Origin: Apostichopus japonicus
Lineage: Eukaryota; Echinodermata; Holothuroidea; Aspidochirotida; Stichopodidae
Direction: 5' to 3'
Assembly (NCBI RefSeq): GCF_037975245.1
Contig: NC_092575.1
Span: forward strand, 945,001 to 1,009,000
Length of the DNA stretch: 64,000 nucleotides
Part shown: one piece after another, positions 25,401 to 40,400 of the stretch
Layout: each line of letters opens with the position of its first letter
Numbering within the stretch: position 1 is the first letter of the stretch
Notes under the pieces: generated by a model
Database searches by the model: none
What the model was told of the DNA's origin: nothing
The model's input: only the letters and a program-made list of their open reading frames with translations
Program-made: the position numbers and the translations under genes

Positions 25401-28400
25401 GACGACTCTCAGGCAAGACTATGGGTTATGTAAGTCTTATTTCAAGCGTTTCATGGATCCACAAGAGTCTCACCTATCATCCTTTTGCAACAAGTAAAAA
25501 ACAATAGCCTCTCTCGTTCTCTTCCTACATCTCGGGGATAAATTGTGTTGGTAACATAAACATGTAATGCTACTTCTGTCGACACAGCATTGGTGTTTCC
25601 TATATATTTCTATTTTTAAGCAACAAATGCATGTACGATGCCAGCCTCTGAACTTGTTTAGAACTTAAACACATACTTCTTTATCAAAAATAGAATGTGT
25701 TTAATTAATCACAAAATGAGAAGTTACAGGCATTGAATCGTCTTGTAATCACCGTCCTCGTTTCATTTCTCTCTTAACAGACGTACCGATCGCTGATCAA
25801 ACACCTCAGGCCATCATAAGAGGAGCTAATGTGAATATGAGATTTACAGACACTGATCAATACGACGCCATGGTTTATACCAGTGTTGTCTTCGATGTTG
25901 GTTTCAGCAGCTACTCCGACTCCATAAGAAGTGGAACGCCTCTCTGGGTTCTGAGACTCTTTGCTAGTCAAAACGAAGATGGCACGGGAAACCAAAGAGA
26001 ACTGTCAGCGCAATTGCTAAACAATGATCAGATGTCATATGGCGTTATTCCTGGAGGACAGTTCCAACTTTCGGGTGGAGAAAGGTAATAATTAAATAGC
26101 GTCCTAACACATCTATACATGGTATTTTACTTTACTGGGTGAATGTCATTCAGTTTATTCAATGTATATACGAAATACCAAGAAAGTAGTATAAGCAACT
26201 TCGAACAAACTTGATTTCGCCTGTTTCTCACAGCATCGATTTCACTGAGATTGGTCCGGGATCTGACTTTCCTTACATCTGTGCCTCATTAGATAAGAAC
26301 CCTGGTGCGGATATGGAACTCGTTTTTGGGCAAGATGATACTGTCAAGGGATGCCAGGCTCTACCAAGATGTAAGTATGTCATCCATCTTTTCCACGTTT
26401 AGTCCTCGTGAATGTTGGCATGTCGGTCGTGGCCACTTCTCAGCGTTAGTTTTACTGCATATATTATACTTGTCTGTAATTAGTAAACTAATTAAGGAAT
26501 CCACAAAGCTAGTTCTTCCTAAATGGAACTTCTTAGTTCGAATGAAACCAATTTATGGTCAACTTACATCAGTGGATAAAAAAAACATTGATGAAAATAT
26601 GAATTTACAGCGTTGCTTCATGTTTACGTGATTGACTTCACTGTTTCAACATTGAATATTGTCAAAGAACTAAAATGAGAGCGTGAACATGACGATGTCA
26701 GAATAAAAAATTCAATCCTTTTTTCAATCATTTCGAATGTTATCAACAATATAATCCGATCGGAAACTTTTTTGTAGTTTATTTCTCTTTCTTATTTTTA
26801 GTTCAACAACGACCACGTCCTGTTGTTGGTAAGTAACACTTTTTCTTCAAAATCGAAAGGTTTCATGCCAATGAATGGTACTCTCGATAAACAAATAAAA
26901 AACGTTTTCACTAGATATTAGGTACAGTAATGATCCTATTTAGCACGAATCCGATACCAATTGGATATGATATTAGTTGAAAGTTGAAATCACCAAAGAA
27001 GACGTGAGATTAGTGTCAGAATGAAATTGCAGGCAAACATTCCCTTTTTCTGCTAACGAAATGTAGATTTGGACTTCAAAGACGATTCTCAGGCAAGACT
27101 ATGGGTTATGTAAGTCTCATTTCAAGCGTTTCATGGATCCACAAGAGTCTCACCTATCATCCTTTTGCAACAAGTAAAAACCAATAGCCTCTCTCGTTCT
27201 CTTCCTACATCTCGGGGATCAATTGTGTTGGTAACATAAACATGTAATGCTACTTCTGTCGACACAGCATTGGTATTTCCTATATATTTCTATTTTTAAG
27301 CAACAAATGCATGTACGATGCCAGCCTCTGAACTTGTTTAGAACTTAAACACATACTTCTTTATCAAAAATAGAATGTGTTTAATTAATCACAAAATGAG
27401 AAGTTACAGGCATTGAATCGTCTTGTAATCACCGTCCTCGTTTCATTTCTCTCTTAACAGACGTACCGATCGCTGATCGAACACCTCAGGCCATCATAAG
27501 AGGAGCTAATGTGAATATGAGATTTACAGACACTGATCAATACGACGCCATGGTTTATACCAGTGTTGTCTTCGATGTTGGTTTCAGCAGCTACTCCGAC
27601 TCCATAAGAAGTGGAACGCCTCTCTGGGTTCTGAGACTCTTTGCTAGTCAAAACGAAGATGGCACGGGAAACCAAAGAGAACTGTCAGCGCAATTGCTAA
27701 ACAATGATCAGATGTCATATGGCGTCATTCCTGGAGGACAGTTCCAACTTTCGGGTGGAGAAAGGTAATAATTAAACAGCTTCCTAACACATCTATACAT
27801 GGTATTTAACTTTACTGGGTGAATGTCATTCCGATGATTCAATGTATATACGAAATATCAAGAAAGTAGTATAAGTAACTTCGAACAAACATTATTTCGC
27901 CTGTTTCTCACAGCATCGATTTCACTGAGATTGGTCCGGGATCTGACTTTCCTTACATCTGTGCCTCATTAGATAAGAACCCTGGTGCGAATATGGAACT
28001 CGTTTTTGGGCAAGATGATACTGTCAAGGGATGCCAGGCTCTACCAAGATGTAAGTATGTCATCCATCTTTTCCGCGTTGAGTCCTCGTGAATTTTGGCA
28101 TGTCGGTCGTGGCCACTTCTCAGCGTTAATTTTATGTGCGTAGATTATACTTGTCTGTAATTAGTAAACTAATTAAGGAATCCACAAAGCTACTTCTTCC
28201 TAAATGAAACTACTTAGTTCGAATGAAACCAATTTATGGTCAACTTACATCAGTGAAAAAACCACTGAAGAAAATATGAATTTACAACGTTGCTTCATGT
28301 TTACGTGATTGACTTCACAGCTTTCAACATTGAATATTGTCAAAGAACTGAAATGAGAGCCTGAACATGACGATGTAAGAATTAAATAGTGAATCTTTTT

Positions 28401-31400
28401 TCAATCATTTCGAATGTTTATCAACAATATAATCCGATCGGAAACTTTTGTAGTTTATTTCTCTTTCTTATTTTCAGTTCAACAACGACCACGTCCTGTT
28501 GTTGGTAAGTAACACTTTTCCTTCAACATTGGAAGGTTTCATGTCAATGAATGTTACTCTCGATAAACAAATAAAAAACGTTTTCACCAGATATTAAGTA
28601 CAGTAATGATCCTATTTAGCACGAATCCGATACCAATTGGATATGAAATTAGTTGAAAGTTGAAATCACCAAAGAAGACATGAGATTAGTGTCAGAATGA
28701 AATTGCAGGCAAACATTCCCTTTTTCTGCTCACGAAATGTAAATGTTGACTTCAAAGACGACTCTCATGAAAGACTATGGGCTATGTAAGTCTCATTTCA
28801 AGCGTTCCATGGATCCACAAGGGTCTCACCTATCATCATTTTTGCAACAAGTAAAAACAATACGCTTTTACGTTCTCTTCCTAAATCTCGGTGATCAATT
28901 GTGTTGGTAACATAGACATGTAATACTTCTTCTGTCGACACAGCATTGGTGTTGTCTTTACTTTTCTATTTTTGAGCAACAAATGTATTTACGATGCCAG
29001 CCTCTGAACTTGTTTAGAACTTAAACACATACTTCTTTATCAAAAGTAAAATGTGTTTAATTAATCACAAATTCGAAGTTGCAGGCATTGAATAGTCTTG
29101 TAATCACCGTCCTCGTTTCATTTCTCTCTTAACAGACGTACCGATCGCTGATCAAACACCTCAGGCCATCATAAGAGGAGCTAATGTGAATATGAGATTT
29201 ACAGACACTGATCCATACGACGCCATGGTTGATACCACTGTTGTCTTCAATGTTGGTTTCAGCAGCTACTCCGACTCCATAAGAGGTGGAACGCCTCTCT
29301 GGGTTCTGAGACTCTTTGCTAGTCAATACGAAAATGGCACGGGAAACCAAAGAGAACTGTCAGCGCAATTGCTAAACAATGATCAGATGTCATATGGCGT
29401 CATTCCTGGAAGACAGTTCCAATTTTCGGGTGGAGAAAGGTAATAATTAAACAGCTTCCTAACACATCTATAGATGGTATTTTACTTTACTGGGTGAACG
29501 TCATTCCGTTTATTCAATGTAACTTTCGTATGCAATTACACGAATTATCAAGAAGTAGTATAAACAATTTCGAACCAAATTTATTTCGCCTGTTTCTCAC
29601 AGCATCGATTTCACTGAGATGGGTCTGGGATCTGACTTTCCTTACATCTGTGCCTCATTAGAGAAGAACCCTGATGCGGACATGGAACTCGTTTTGGGGG
29701 AAGATGATACTGTCACGGGATGCCAGGCTCTACCAAGATGTAAGTATGAGTCATCCATCTTTTCCGCGTTTAGTCCTTGTACATTTTGGCATGAAGGACG
29801 TGGGCACTTCTCAGCATTAATTTTATATGCGTAGATTGTATTTGACTTTAATGAGTAAACTAATTAAGGAATCCACAAAGCCAGCTCTTCCAAAATGAAA
29901 TTCTTAGTTCGGATGAAAAAAATTATGGTCAACTTACATCAGTGAAGAAAAAAAAATCATTGATGAAAATATGAATTCACAACGTTGCTTCATGTTTACG
30001 TGATTGACTTCATAGCTTTCAACATTGAATATTGTCAAAGAACTGAAATGAGAGCCTGAACATGACGATGTAAGAATTAAATAGTGAATCTTTTTTCAAT
30101 CATTTCGAATGTTTATCAACAATATAATCCGATCGGAAACTTTTGTAGTTTATTTCTCTTTCTTATTTTCAGTTCAACAACGACCACGTCCTGTTGTTGG
30201 TAAGTAACACTTTTCCTTCAACATTGGAAGGTTTCATGTCAATGAATGTTACTCTCGATAAACAAATAAAAAACGTTTTCACTAGATATTAAGTACAGTA
30301 ATGATCCTATTTAGCACGAATCCGATACCAATTGGATATGAAATTAGTTGAAAGTTGAAATCACCAAAGAACACATGAGATTAGTGTCAGAATGAAATTG
30401 CAGGCAAACATTCCCTTTTTCTGCTCACGAAATGTAAATGTTGACTTCAAAGACGACTCTCATGAAAGACTATGGGCTATGTAAGTCTCATTTCAAGCGT
30501 TCCATGGATCCACAAGGGTCTCACCTATCATCATTTTTGCAACAAGTAAAAACAATACGCTTTTACGTTCTCTTCCTAAATCTCGGTGATCAATTGTGTT
30601 GGTACCATAGACATGTAATACTTCTTCTGTCGACACAGCATTGGTGTTGTCTTTACTTTTCTATTTTTGAGCAACAAATGTATTTACGATGCCAGCCTCT
30701 GAACTTGTTTAGAACTTAAACACATACTTCTTTATCAAAAGTAAAATGTGTTTAATTAATCACAAATTCGGAGTTGCAGGCATTGAATAGTCTTGTAATC
30801 ACCGTCCTCGTTTCATTTCTCTCTTAACAGACGTACCGATCGCTGATCAAACACCTCAGGCCATCATAAGAGGAGCTAATGTGAATATGAGATTTACAGA
30901 CACTGATCCATACGACGCCATGGTTGATACCACTGTTGTCTTCAATGTTGGTTTCAGCAGCTACTCCGACTCCATAAGAGGTGGAACGCCTCTCTGGGTT
31001 CTGAGACTCTTTGCTAGTCAATACGAAAATGGCACGGGAAACCAAAGAGAACTGTCAGCGCAATTGCTAAACAATGATCAGATGTCATATGGCGTCATTC
31101 CTGGAAGACAGTTCCAATTTTCGGGTGGAGAAAGGTAATAATTAAACAGCTTCCTAACACATCTATAGATGGTATTTTACTTTACTGGGTGAACGTCATT
31201 CCGTTTATTCAATGTAACTTTCGTATGCAATTACACGAATTATCAAGAAGTAGTATAAACAATTTCGAACCAAATTTATTTCGCCTGTTTCTCACAGCAT
31301 CGATTTCACTGAGATGGGTCTGGGATCTGACTTTCCTTACATCTGTGCCTCATTAGAGAAGAACCCTGATGCGGACATGGAACTCGTTTTGGGGGAAGAT

Positions 31401-34400
31401 GATACTGTCACGGGATGCCAGGCTCTACCAAGATGTAAGTATGAGTCATCCATCTTTTCCGCGTTTAGTCCTTGTACATTTTGGCATGAAGGACGTGGGC
31501 ACTTCTCAGCATTAATTTTATATGCGTAGATTGTATTTGACTTTAATGAGTAAACTAATTAAGGAATCCACAAAGCCAGCTCTTCCAAAATGAAATTCTT
31601 AGTTCGGATGAAAAAAATTATGGTCAACTTACATCAGTGAAGAAAAAAAAATCATTGATGAAAATATGAATTCACAACGTTGCTTCATGTTTACGTGATT
31701 GACTTCATAGCTTTCAACATTGAATATTGTCAAAGAACTGAAATGAGAGCGTGAACATGACGATGTCAGAATTAAATAGTGAATCTTTTTTCAATCATTT
31801 CGAATGTTATCAACAATATAATTCGATCGGAAACTTTTTTGTAGTTTATTTCTCTTTCTTATTTTCAGTTCAACAACGACCACGTCCTGTTGTTGGTAAG
31901 TAACACTTTTTCTTCAACATTCGAAGGTTTCATGTCAATGCATGTTACTCTCGATAAACAAATGGAAAACGTTTTCACTAGATATTAAGTACAGGTAATG
32001 ATCCTATTTAGCACGATTCCGATACCAATTAGATATGAAATTAGTTAAAAGTTGATCATCAAGAGGACGTGAGATTAGTGTCAGAATGAAATTGCAGGAA
32101 AACATTCCCTTTTTCTGCTCACGAAATGTAGATTTGGACTTCAAAGACGACTCTCAGGAAAGACTATGGGTTATGTAAGTCTAATTTCAAGCGTTTCATG
32201 GATCCACAAGAGTCTCACCTATCATCCTTTTGCAACAAGTAAAAAACAATAGCCTCTCTCGTTCTCTTCCTACATCTCGGGGATCAATTGTGTTGGTAAC
32301 ATAAACATGTAATGCTACTTCTGTCGACACAGCATTGGTGTTTCCTATATATTTCTATTTTAAGCAACAAATGCATGTACGATGCCAGCCTCTGAACTTG
32401 TTTAGAACTTAAACACATACTTCTTTATCAAAAATAAAATGTGTTTAATTAATCACAAAATGAGAAGTTACAGGCATTGAATCGTCTTGTAATCACCGTC
32501 CTCGTTTCATTTCTCTCTTAACAGACGTACCGATCGCTGATCAAACACCTCAGGCCATCATAAGAGGAGCTAATGTGAATATGAGATTTACAGACACTGA
32601 TCAATACGACGCCATGGTTTATACCAGTGTTGTCTTCGATGTTGGTTTCAGCAGCTACTCCGACTCCATAAGAAGTGGAACGCCTCTCTGGGTTCTGAGA
32701 CTCTTTGCTAGTCAAAACGAAGATGGCACGGGAAACCAAAGAGAACTGTCAGCGCAATTGCTAAACAATGATCAGATGTCATATGGCGTTATTCCTGGAG
32801 GACAGTTCCAACTTTCGGGTGGAGAAAGGTAATAATTAAATAGCGTCCTAACACATCTATACATGGTATTTTACTTTACTGGGTGAATGTCATTCAGTTT
32901 ATTCAATGTATATACGAAATACCAAGAAAGTAGTATAAGCAACTTCGAACAAACTTGATTTCGCCTGTTTCTCACAGCATCGATTTCACTGAGATTGGTC
33001 CGGGATCTGACTTTCCTTACATCTGTGCCTCATTAGATAAGAACCCTGGTGCGGATATGGAACTCGTTTTTGGGCAAGATGATACTGTCAAGGGATGCCA
33101 GGCTCTACCAAGATGTAAGTATGTCATCCATCTTTTCCACGTTTAGTCCTCGTGAATGTTGGCATGTCGGTCGTGGCCACTTCTCAGCGTTAGTTTTACT
33201 GCATATATTATACTTGTCTGTAATTAGTAAACTAATTAAGGAATCCACAAAGCTAGTTCTTCCTAAATGAAACTACTTAGTTCGAATGAAACCAATTTAT
33301 GGTCAACTTACATCAGTGAAAAAACCACTGATGAAAATATGAATTTACAGCGTTGCTTCATGTTTACGTGATTGACTTCACAGCTTTCAACATTGAATAT
33401 TGTCAAAGAACTGAAATGAGAGCGTGAACATGACGATGTCAGAATTAAATAGTGAATCTTTTTTCAATCATTTCGAATGTTTATCAACAATATAATCCGA
33501 TCGGAAACTTTAGTAGTTTATTTCTCTTTCTTATTTTCAGTTCAACAACGACCACGTCCTGTTGTTGGTAAGTAACACTTTTCCTTCAACATTGGGAGGT
33601 TTCATGTCAATGAATGTTACTCTCGATAAACAAATAAAAAACGTTTTCACTAGATATTAAGTACAGTAATGATCCTATTTAGCACGATTCCGATACCAAT
33701 TGGATATGAAATTAGTTGAAAGTTGAAATCACCAAAGAAGACGTGAGATTAGTGTCAGAATGAAATTGCAGGCAAACATTCCCTTTTTCTGCTCACGAAA
33801 TGTAAATGTTGACTTCAAAGACGACTCTCAGGAAAGACTATGGGCTATGGAAGTCTCATTTCAAGCGTTCCATGGATCCACAAGGGTCTCACCTATCATC
33901 ATTTTTGCAACAAGTAAAAACAATACGCTTTTACGTTCTCTTCCTAAATCTCGGTGATCAATTGTGTTGGTAACATAAACATGTAATACTTCTTCTGTCG
34001 ACACAGCATTGGTGTTGTCTTTACTTTTCTATTTTTAAGCAACAAATGTATTTACGATGCCAGCCTCTGAACTTGTTTAGAACTTAAACACATACTTCTT
34101 TATCAAAAGTAAAATGTGTTTAATCAATCACAAAATACGAAGTTGCAGGCATTGGATAGTCTTGTAATCACCGTCCTCGTTTCATTTCTCTCTTAACAGA
34201 CGTACCGATCGCTGATCAAACACCTCAGGCCATCATAAGAGGAGCTAATGTGAATATGAGATTTACAGACACTGATCCATACGACGCCATGGTTGATACC
34301 ACTGTTGTCTTCAATGTTGGTTTCAGCAGCTACTCCGACTCCATAAGAGGTGGAACGCCTCTCTGGGTTCTGAGACTCTTTGCTAGTCAATACGAAAATG

Positions 34401-37400
34401 GCACGGGAAACCAAAGAGAACTGTCAGCGCAATTGCTAAACAATGATCAGATGTCATATGGCGTCATTCCTGGAAGACAGTTCCAATTTTCGGGTGGAGA
34501 AAGGTAATAATTAAACAGCTTCCTAACACATCTATACATGGTATTTTACTTTACTGGATGAACGTCATTCCGTTTATTCAATGTAACTTTCGTATGCAAT
34601 TACACGAATTATCAAGAAGTAGTATAAACAATTTCGAACCAAATTTATTTCGCCTGTTTCTCACAGCATCGATTTCACTGAGATGGGTCCGGGATCTGAC
34701 TTTCCTTACATCTGTGCCTCATTAGAGAAGAACCCTGATGCGGACATGGAACTCGTTTTGGGGGAAGATGATACTGTCACGGGATGCCAGGCTCTACCAA
34801 AATGTAAGTATGAGTCATCCATCTTTTCCACGTTTAGTCCTTGTACATTTTGGCATGAAGGACGTGGCCACTTCTCAGCATTAATTTTATATGCGTAGAT
34901 TGTATTTGACTTTAATGAGTAAACTAATTAAGGAATCCACAAAGCTAGTTCTTCCAAAATGAAATTCTTAGTTCGGATGAAAAAAATTATGGTCAACTTA
35001 CATCAGTGAAGAAAAAAATCATTGATGAAAATATGAATTCACAACGTTGCTTCATGTTTACGTGATTGACTTCACAGCTTTCAACATTGAATATTGTCAA
35101 AGAACTGAAATGAGAGCGTGAACATGACGATGTCAGAATTAAATAGTGAATCTTTTTTCAATCATTTCGAATGTTATCAACAATATAATTCGATCGGAAA
35201 CTTTTGTAGTTTATTTCTCTTTCTTATTTTCAGTTCGACAACGACCACGTCCTGTTGTTGGTAAGTAACACTTTTTCTTCAACATTCGAAGGTTTCATGT
35301 CAATGCATGTTACTCTCGATAAACAAATAAAAAACGTTTTCACTAGATATTAAGTACAGGTAATGATCCTATTTAGCACGATTCCGATACCAATTGGATA
35401 TGAAATTAGTTAAAAGTTGATCATCAAGAGGACGTGAGATTAGTGTCAGGATGAAATTGCAGGAAAACATTCCCTTTTTCTGCTCACGAAATGTAGATGT
35501 TGACTTCAAAGACGACTCTCAGGCAAGACTATGGGTTATGTAAGTCTTATTTCAAGCGTTTCATGGATCCACAAGAGTCTCACCTATCATCCTTTTGCAA
35601 CAAGTAAAAAACAATAGCCTCTCTCGTTCTCTTCCTACATCTCGGGGATCAATTGTGTTGGTAACATAAACATGTAATGCTACTTCTGTCGACACAGCAT
35701 TGGTGTTTCCTATATATTTCTATTTTAAGCAACAAATGCATGTACGATGCCAGCCTCTGAACTTGTTTAGAACTTAAACACATACTTCTTTATCAAAAAT
35801 AAAATGTGTTTAATTAATCACAAAATGAGAAGTTACAGGCATTGAATCGTCTTGTAATCACCGTCCTCGTTTCATTTCTCTCTTAACAGACGTACCGATC
35901 GCTGATCAAACACCTCAGGCCATCATAAGAGGAGCTAATGTGAATATGAGATTTACAGACACTGATCAATACGACGCCATGGTTTATACCAGTGTTGTCT
36001 TCGATGTTGGTTTCAGCAGCTACTCCGACTCCATAAGAAGTGGAACGCCTCTCTGGGTTCTGAGACTCTTTGCTAGTCAAAACGAAGATGGCACGGGAAA
36101 CCAAAGAGAACTGTCAGCGCAATTGCTAAACAATGATCAGATGTCATATGGCGTTATTCCTGGAGGACAGTTCCAACTTTCGGGTGGAGAAAGGTAATAA
36201 TTAAATAGCGTCCTAACACATCTATACATGGTATTTTACTTTACTGGGTGAATGTCATTCAGTTTATTCAATGTATATACGAAATACCAAGAAAGTAGTA
36301 TAAGCAACTTCGAACAAACTTGATTTCGCCTGTTTCTCACAGCATCGATTTCACTGAGATTGGTCCGGGATCTGACTTTCCTTACATCTGTGCCTCATTA
36401 GATAAGAACCCTGGTGCGGATATGGAACTCGTTTTTGGGCAAGATGATACTGTCAAGGGATGCCAGGCTCTACCAAGATGTAAGTATGTCATCCATCTTT
36501 TCCACGTTTAGTCCTCGTGAATGTTGGCATGTCGGTCGTGGCCACTTCTCAGCGTTAGTTTTACTGCATATATTATACTTGTCTGTAATTAGTAAACTAA
36601 TTAAGGAATCCACAAAGCTAGTTCTTCCTAAATGAAACTACTTAGTTCGAATGAAACCAATTTATGGTCAACTTACATCAGTGAAAAAACCACTGATGAA
36701 AATATGAATTTACAGCGTTGCTTCATGTTTACGTGATTGACTTCACAGCTTTCAACATTGAATATTGTCAAAGAACTGAAATGAGAGCGTGAACATGACG
36801 ATGTCAGAATTAAATAGTGAATCTTTTTTCAATCATTTCGAATGTTTATCAACAATATAATCCGATCGGAAACTTTAGTAGTTTATTTCTCTTTCTTATT
36901 TTCAGTTCAACAACGACCACGTCCTGTTGTTGGTAAGTAACACTTTTCCTTCAACATTGGGAGGTTTCATGTCAATGAATGTTACTCTCGATAAACAAAT
37001 AAAAAACGTTTTCACTAGATATTAAGTACAGTAATGATCCTATTTAGCACGATTCCGATACCAATTGGATATGAAATTAGTTGAAAGTTGAAATCACCAA
37101 AGAAGACGTGAGATTAGTGTCAGAATGAAATTGCAGGCAAACATTCCCTTTTTCTGCTCACGAAATGTAAATGTTGACTTCAAAGACGACTCTCAGGAAA
37201 GACTATGGGCTATGGAAGTCTCATTTCAAGCGTTCCATGGATCCACAAGGGTCTCACCTATCATCATTTTTGCAACAAGTAAAAACAATACGCTTTTACG
37301 CTCTCTTCCTAAATCTCGGTGATCAATTGTGTTGGTAACATAAACATGTAATACTTCTTCTGTCGACACAGCATTGGTGTTGTCTTTACTTTTCTATTTT

Positions 37401-40400
37401 TAAGCAACAAATGTATTTACGATGCCAGCCTCTGAACTTGTTTAGAACTTAAACACATACTTCTTTATCAAAAGTAAAATGTGTTTAATCAATCACAAAA
37501 TACGAAGTTGCAGGCATTGGATAGTCTTGTAATCACCGTCCTCGTTTCATTTCTCTCTTAACAGACGTACCGATCGCTGATCAAACACCTCAGGCCATCA
37601 TAAGAGGAGCTAATGTGAATATGAGATTTACAGACACTGATCCATACGACGCCATGGTTGATACCACTGTTGTCTTCAATGTTGGTTTCAGCAGCTACTC
37701 CGACTCCATAAGAGGTGGAACGCCTCTCTGGGTTCTGAGACTCTTTGCTAGTCAATACGAAAATGGCACGGGAAACCAAAGAGAACTGTCAGCGCAATTG
37801 CTAAACAATGATCAGATGTCATATGGCGTCATTCCTGGAAGACAGTTCCAATTTTCGGGTGGAGAAAGGTAATAATTAAACAGCTTCCTAACACATCTAT
37901 ACATGGTATTTTACTTTACTGGATGAACGTCATTCCGTTTATTCAATGTAACTTTCGTATGCAATTACACGAATTATCAAGAAGTAGTATAAACAATTTC
38001 GAACCAAATTTATTTCGCCTGTTTCTCACAGCATCGATTTCACTGAGATGGGTCCGGGATCTGACTTTCCTTACATCTGTGCCTCATTAGAGAAGAACCC
38101 TGATGCGGACATGGAACTCGTTTTGGGGGAAGATGATACTGTCACGGGATGCCAGGCTCTACCAAAATGTAAGTATGAGTCATCCATCTTTTCCACGTTT
38201 AGTCCTTGTACATTTTGGCATGAAGGACGTGGCCACTTCTCAGCATTAATTTTATATGCGTAGATTGTATTTGACTTTAATGAGTAAACTAATTAAGGAA
38301 TCCACAAAGCTAGTTCTTCCAAAATGAAATTCTTAGTTCGGATGAAAAAAATTATGGTCAACTTACATCAGTGAAGAAAAAAATCATTGATGAAAATATG
38401 AATTCACAACGTTGCTTCATGTTTACGTGATTGACTTCACAGCTTTCAACATTGAATATTGTCAAAGAACTGAAATGAGAGCGTGAACATGACGATGTCA
38501 GAATTAAATAGTGAATCTTTTTTCAATCATTTCGAATGTTATCAACAATATAATTCGATCGGAAACTTTTGTAGTTTATTTCTCTTTCTTATTTTCAGTT
38601 CGACAACGACCACGTCCTGTTGTTGGTAAGTAACACTTTTTCTTCAACATTCGAAGGTTTCATGTCAATGCATGTTACTCTCGATAAACAAATAAAAAAC
38701 GTTTTCACTAGATATTAAGTACAGGTAATGATCCTATTTAGCACGATTCCGATACCAATTGGATATGAAATTAGTTAAAAGTTGATCATCAAGAGGACGT
38801 GAGATTAGTGTCAGGATGAAATTGCAGGAAAACATTCCCTTTTTCTGCTCACGAAATGTAGATGTTGACTTCAAAGACGACTCTCAGGCAAGACTATGGG
38901 TTATGTAAGTCTTATTTCAAGCGTTTCATGGATCCACAAGAGTCTCACCTATCATCCTTTTGCAACAAGTAAAAAACAATAGCCTCTCTCGTTCTCTTCA
39001 TACATCTCGGGGATAAATTGTGTTGGTAACATAAACATGTAATGCTACTTCTGTCGACACAGCATTGGTGTTTCCTATATATTTCTATTTTAAGCAACAA
39101 ATGCATGTACGATGCCAGCCTCTGAACTTGTTTAGAACTTAAACACATACTTCTTTATCAAAAATAGAATGTGTTTAATTAATCACAAAATGAGAAGTTA
39201 CAGGCATTGAATCGTCTTGTAATCACCGTCCTCGTTTCATTTCTCTCTGAACAGACGTACCGATCGCTGATCAAGCACCTCAGGCCATCATTAGAGGAGC
39301 TAATGTGAATATGAGATTTACAGACACTGATCAATACGACGCCATGGTTTATACCAGTGTTGTCTTCGATGTTGGTTTCAGCAGCTACTCCGACTCCATA
39401 AGAAGTGGAACGCCTCTCTGGGTTCTGAGACTCTTTGCTAGTCAAAACGAAGATGGCACGGGAAACCAAAGAGAACTGTCAGCGCAATTGCTAAACAATG
39501 ATCAGATGTCATATGGCGTTATTCCTGGAGGACAGTTCCAACTTTCGGGTGGAGAAAGGTAATAATTAAATAGCGTCCTAACACATCTATACATGGTATT
39601 TTACTTTACTGGGTGAATGTCATTCAGTTTATTCAATGTATATACGAAATACCAAGAAAGTAGTATAAGCAACTTCGAACAAACTTGATTTCGCATGTTT
39701 CTCACAGCATCGATTTCACTGAGATTGGTCCGGGATCTGACTTTCCTTACATCTGTGCCTCATTAGATAAGAACCCTGGTGCGGATATGGAACTCGTTTT
39801 TGGGCAAGATGATACTGTCAAGGGATGCCAGGCTCTACCAAGATGTAAGTATGTCATCCATCTTTTCCACGTTTAGTCCTCGTGAATGTTGGCATGTCGG
39901 TCGTGGCCACTTCTCAGCGTTAGTTTTACTGCATATATTATACTTGTCTGTAATTAGTAAACTAATTAAGGAATCCACAAAGCTAGTTCTTCCTAAATGG
40001 AACTTCTTAGTTCGAATGAAACCAATTTATGGTCAACTTACATCAGTGGATAAAAACTATTGATGAAAATATGAATTTACAGCGTTGCTTCATGTTTACG
40101 TGATTGACTTCACAGCTTTCAACATTGAATATTGTCAAAGAACTGAAATGAGAGCGTGAACATGACGATGTCAGAATTAAATAGTGAATCTTTTTTCAAT
40201 CATTTCGAATGTTTATCAACAATATAATCCGATCGGAAACTTTTGTAGTTTATTTCTCTTTCTTATTTTCAGTTCAACAACGACCACGTCCTGTTGTTGG
40301 TAAGTAACACTTTTCCTTCAACATTGGAAGGTTTCATGTCAATGAATGTTACTCTCGATAAACAAATAAAATACGTTTTCACTACATATTAAGTACAGTA

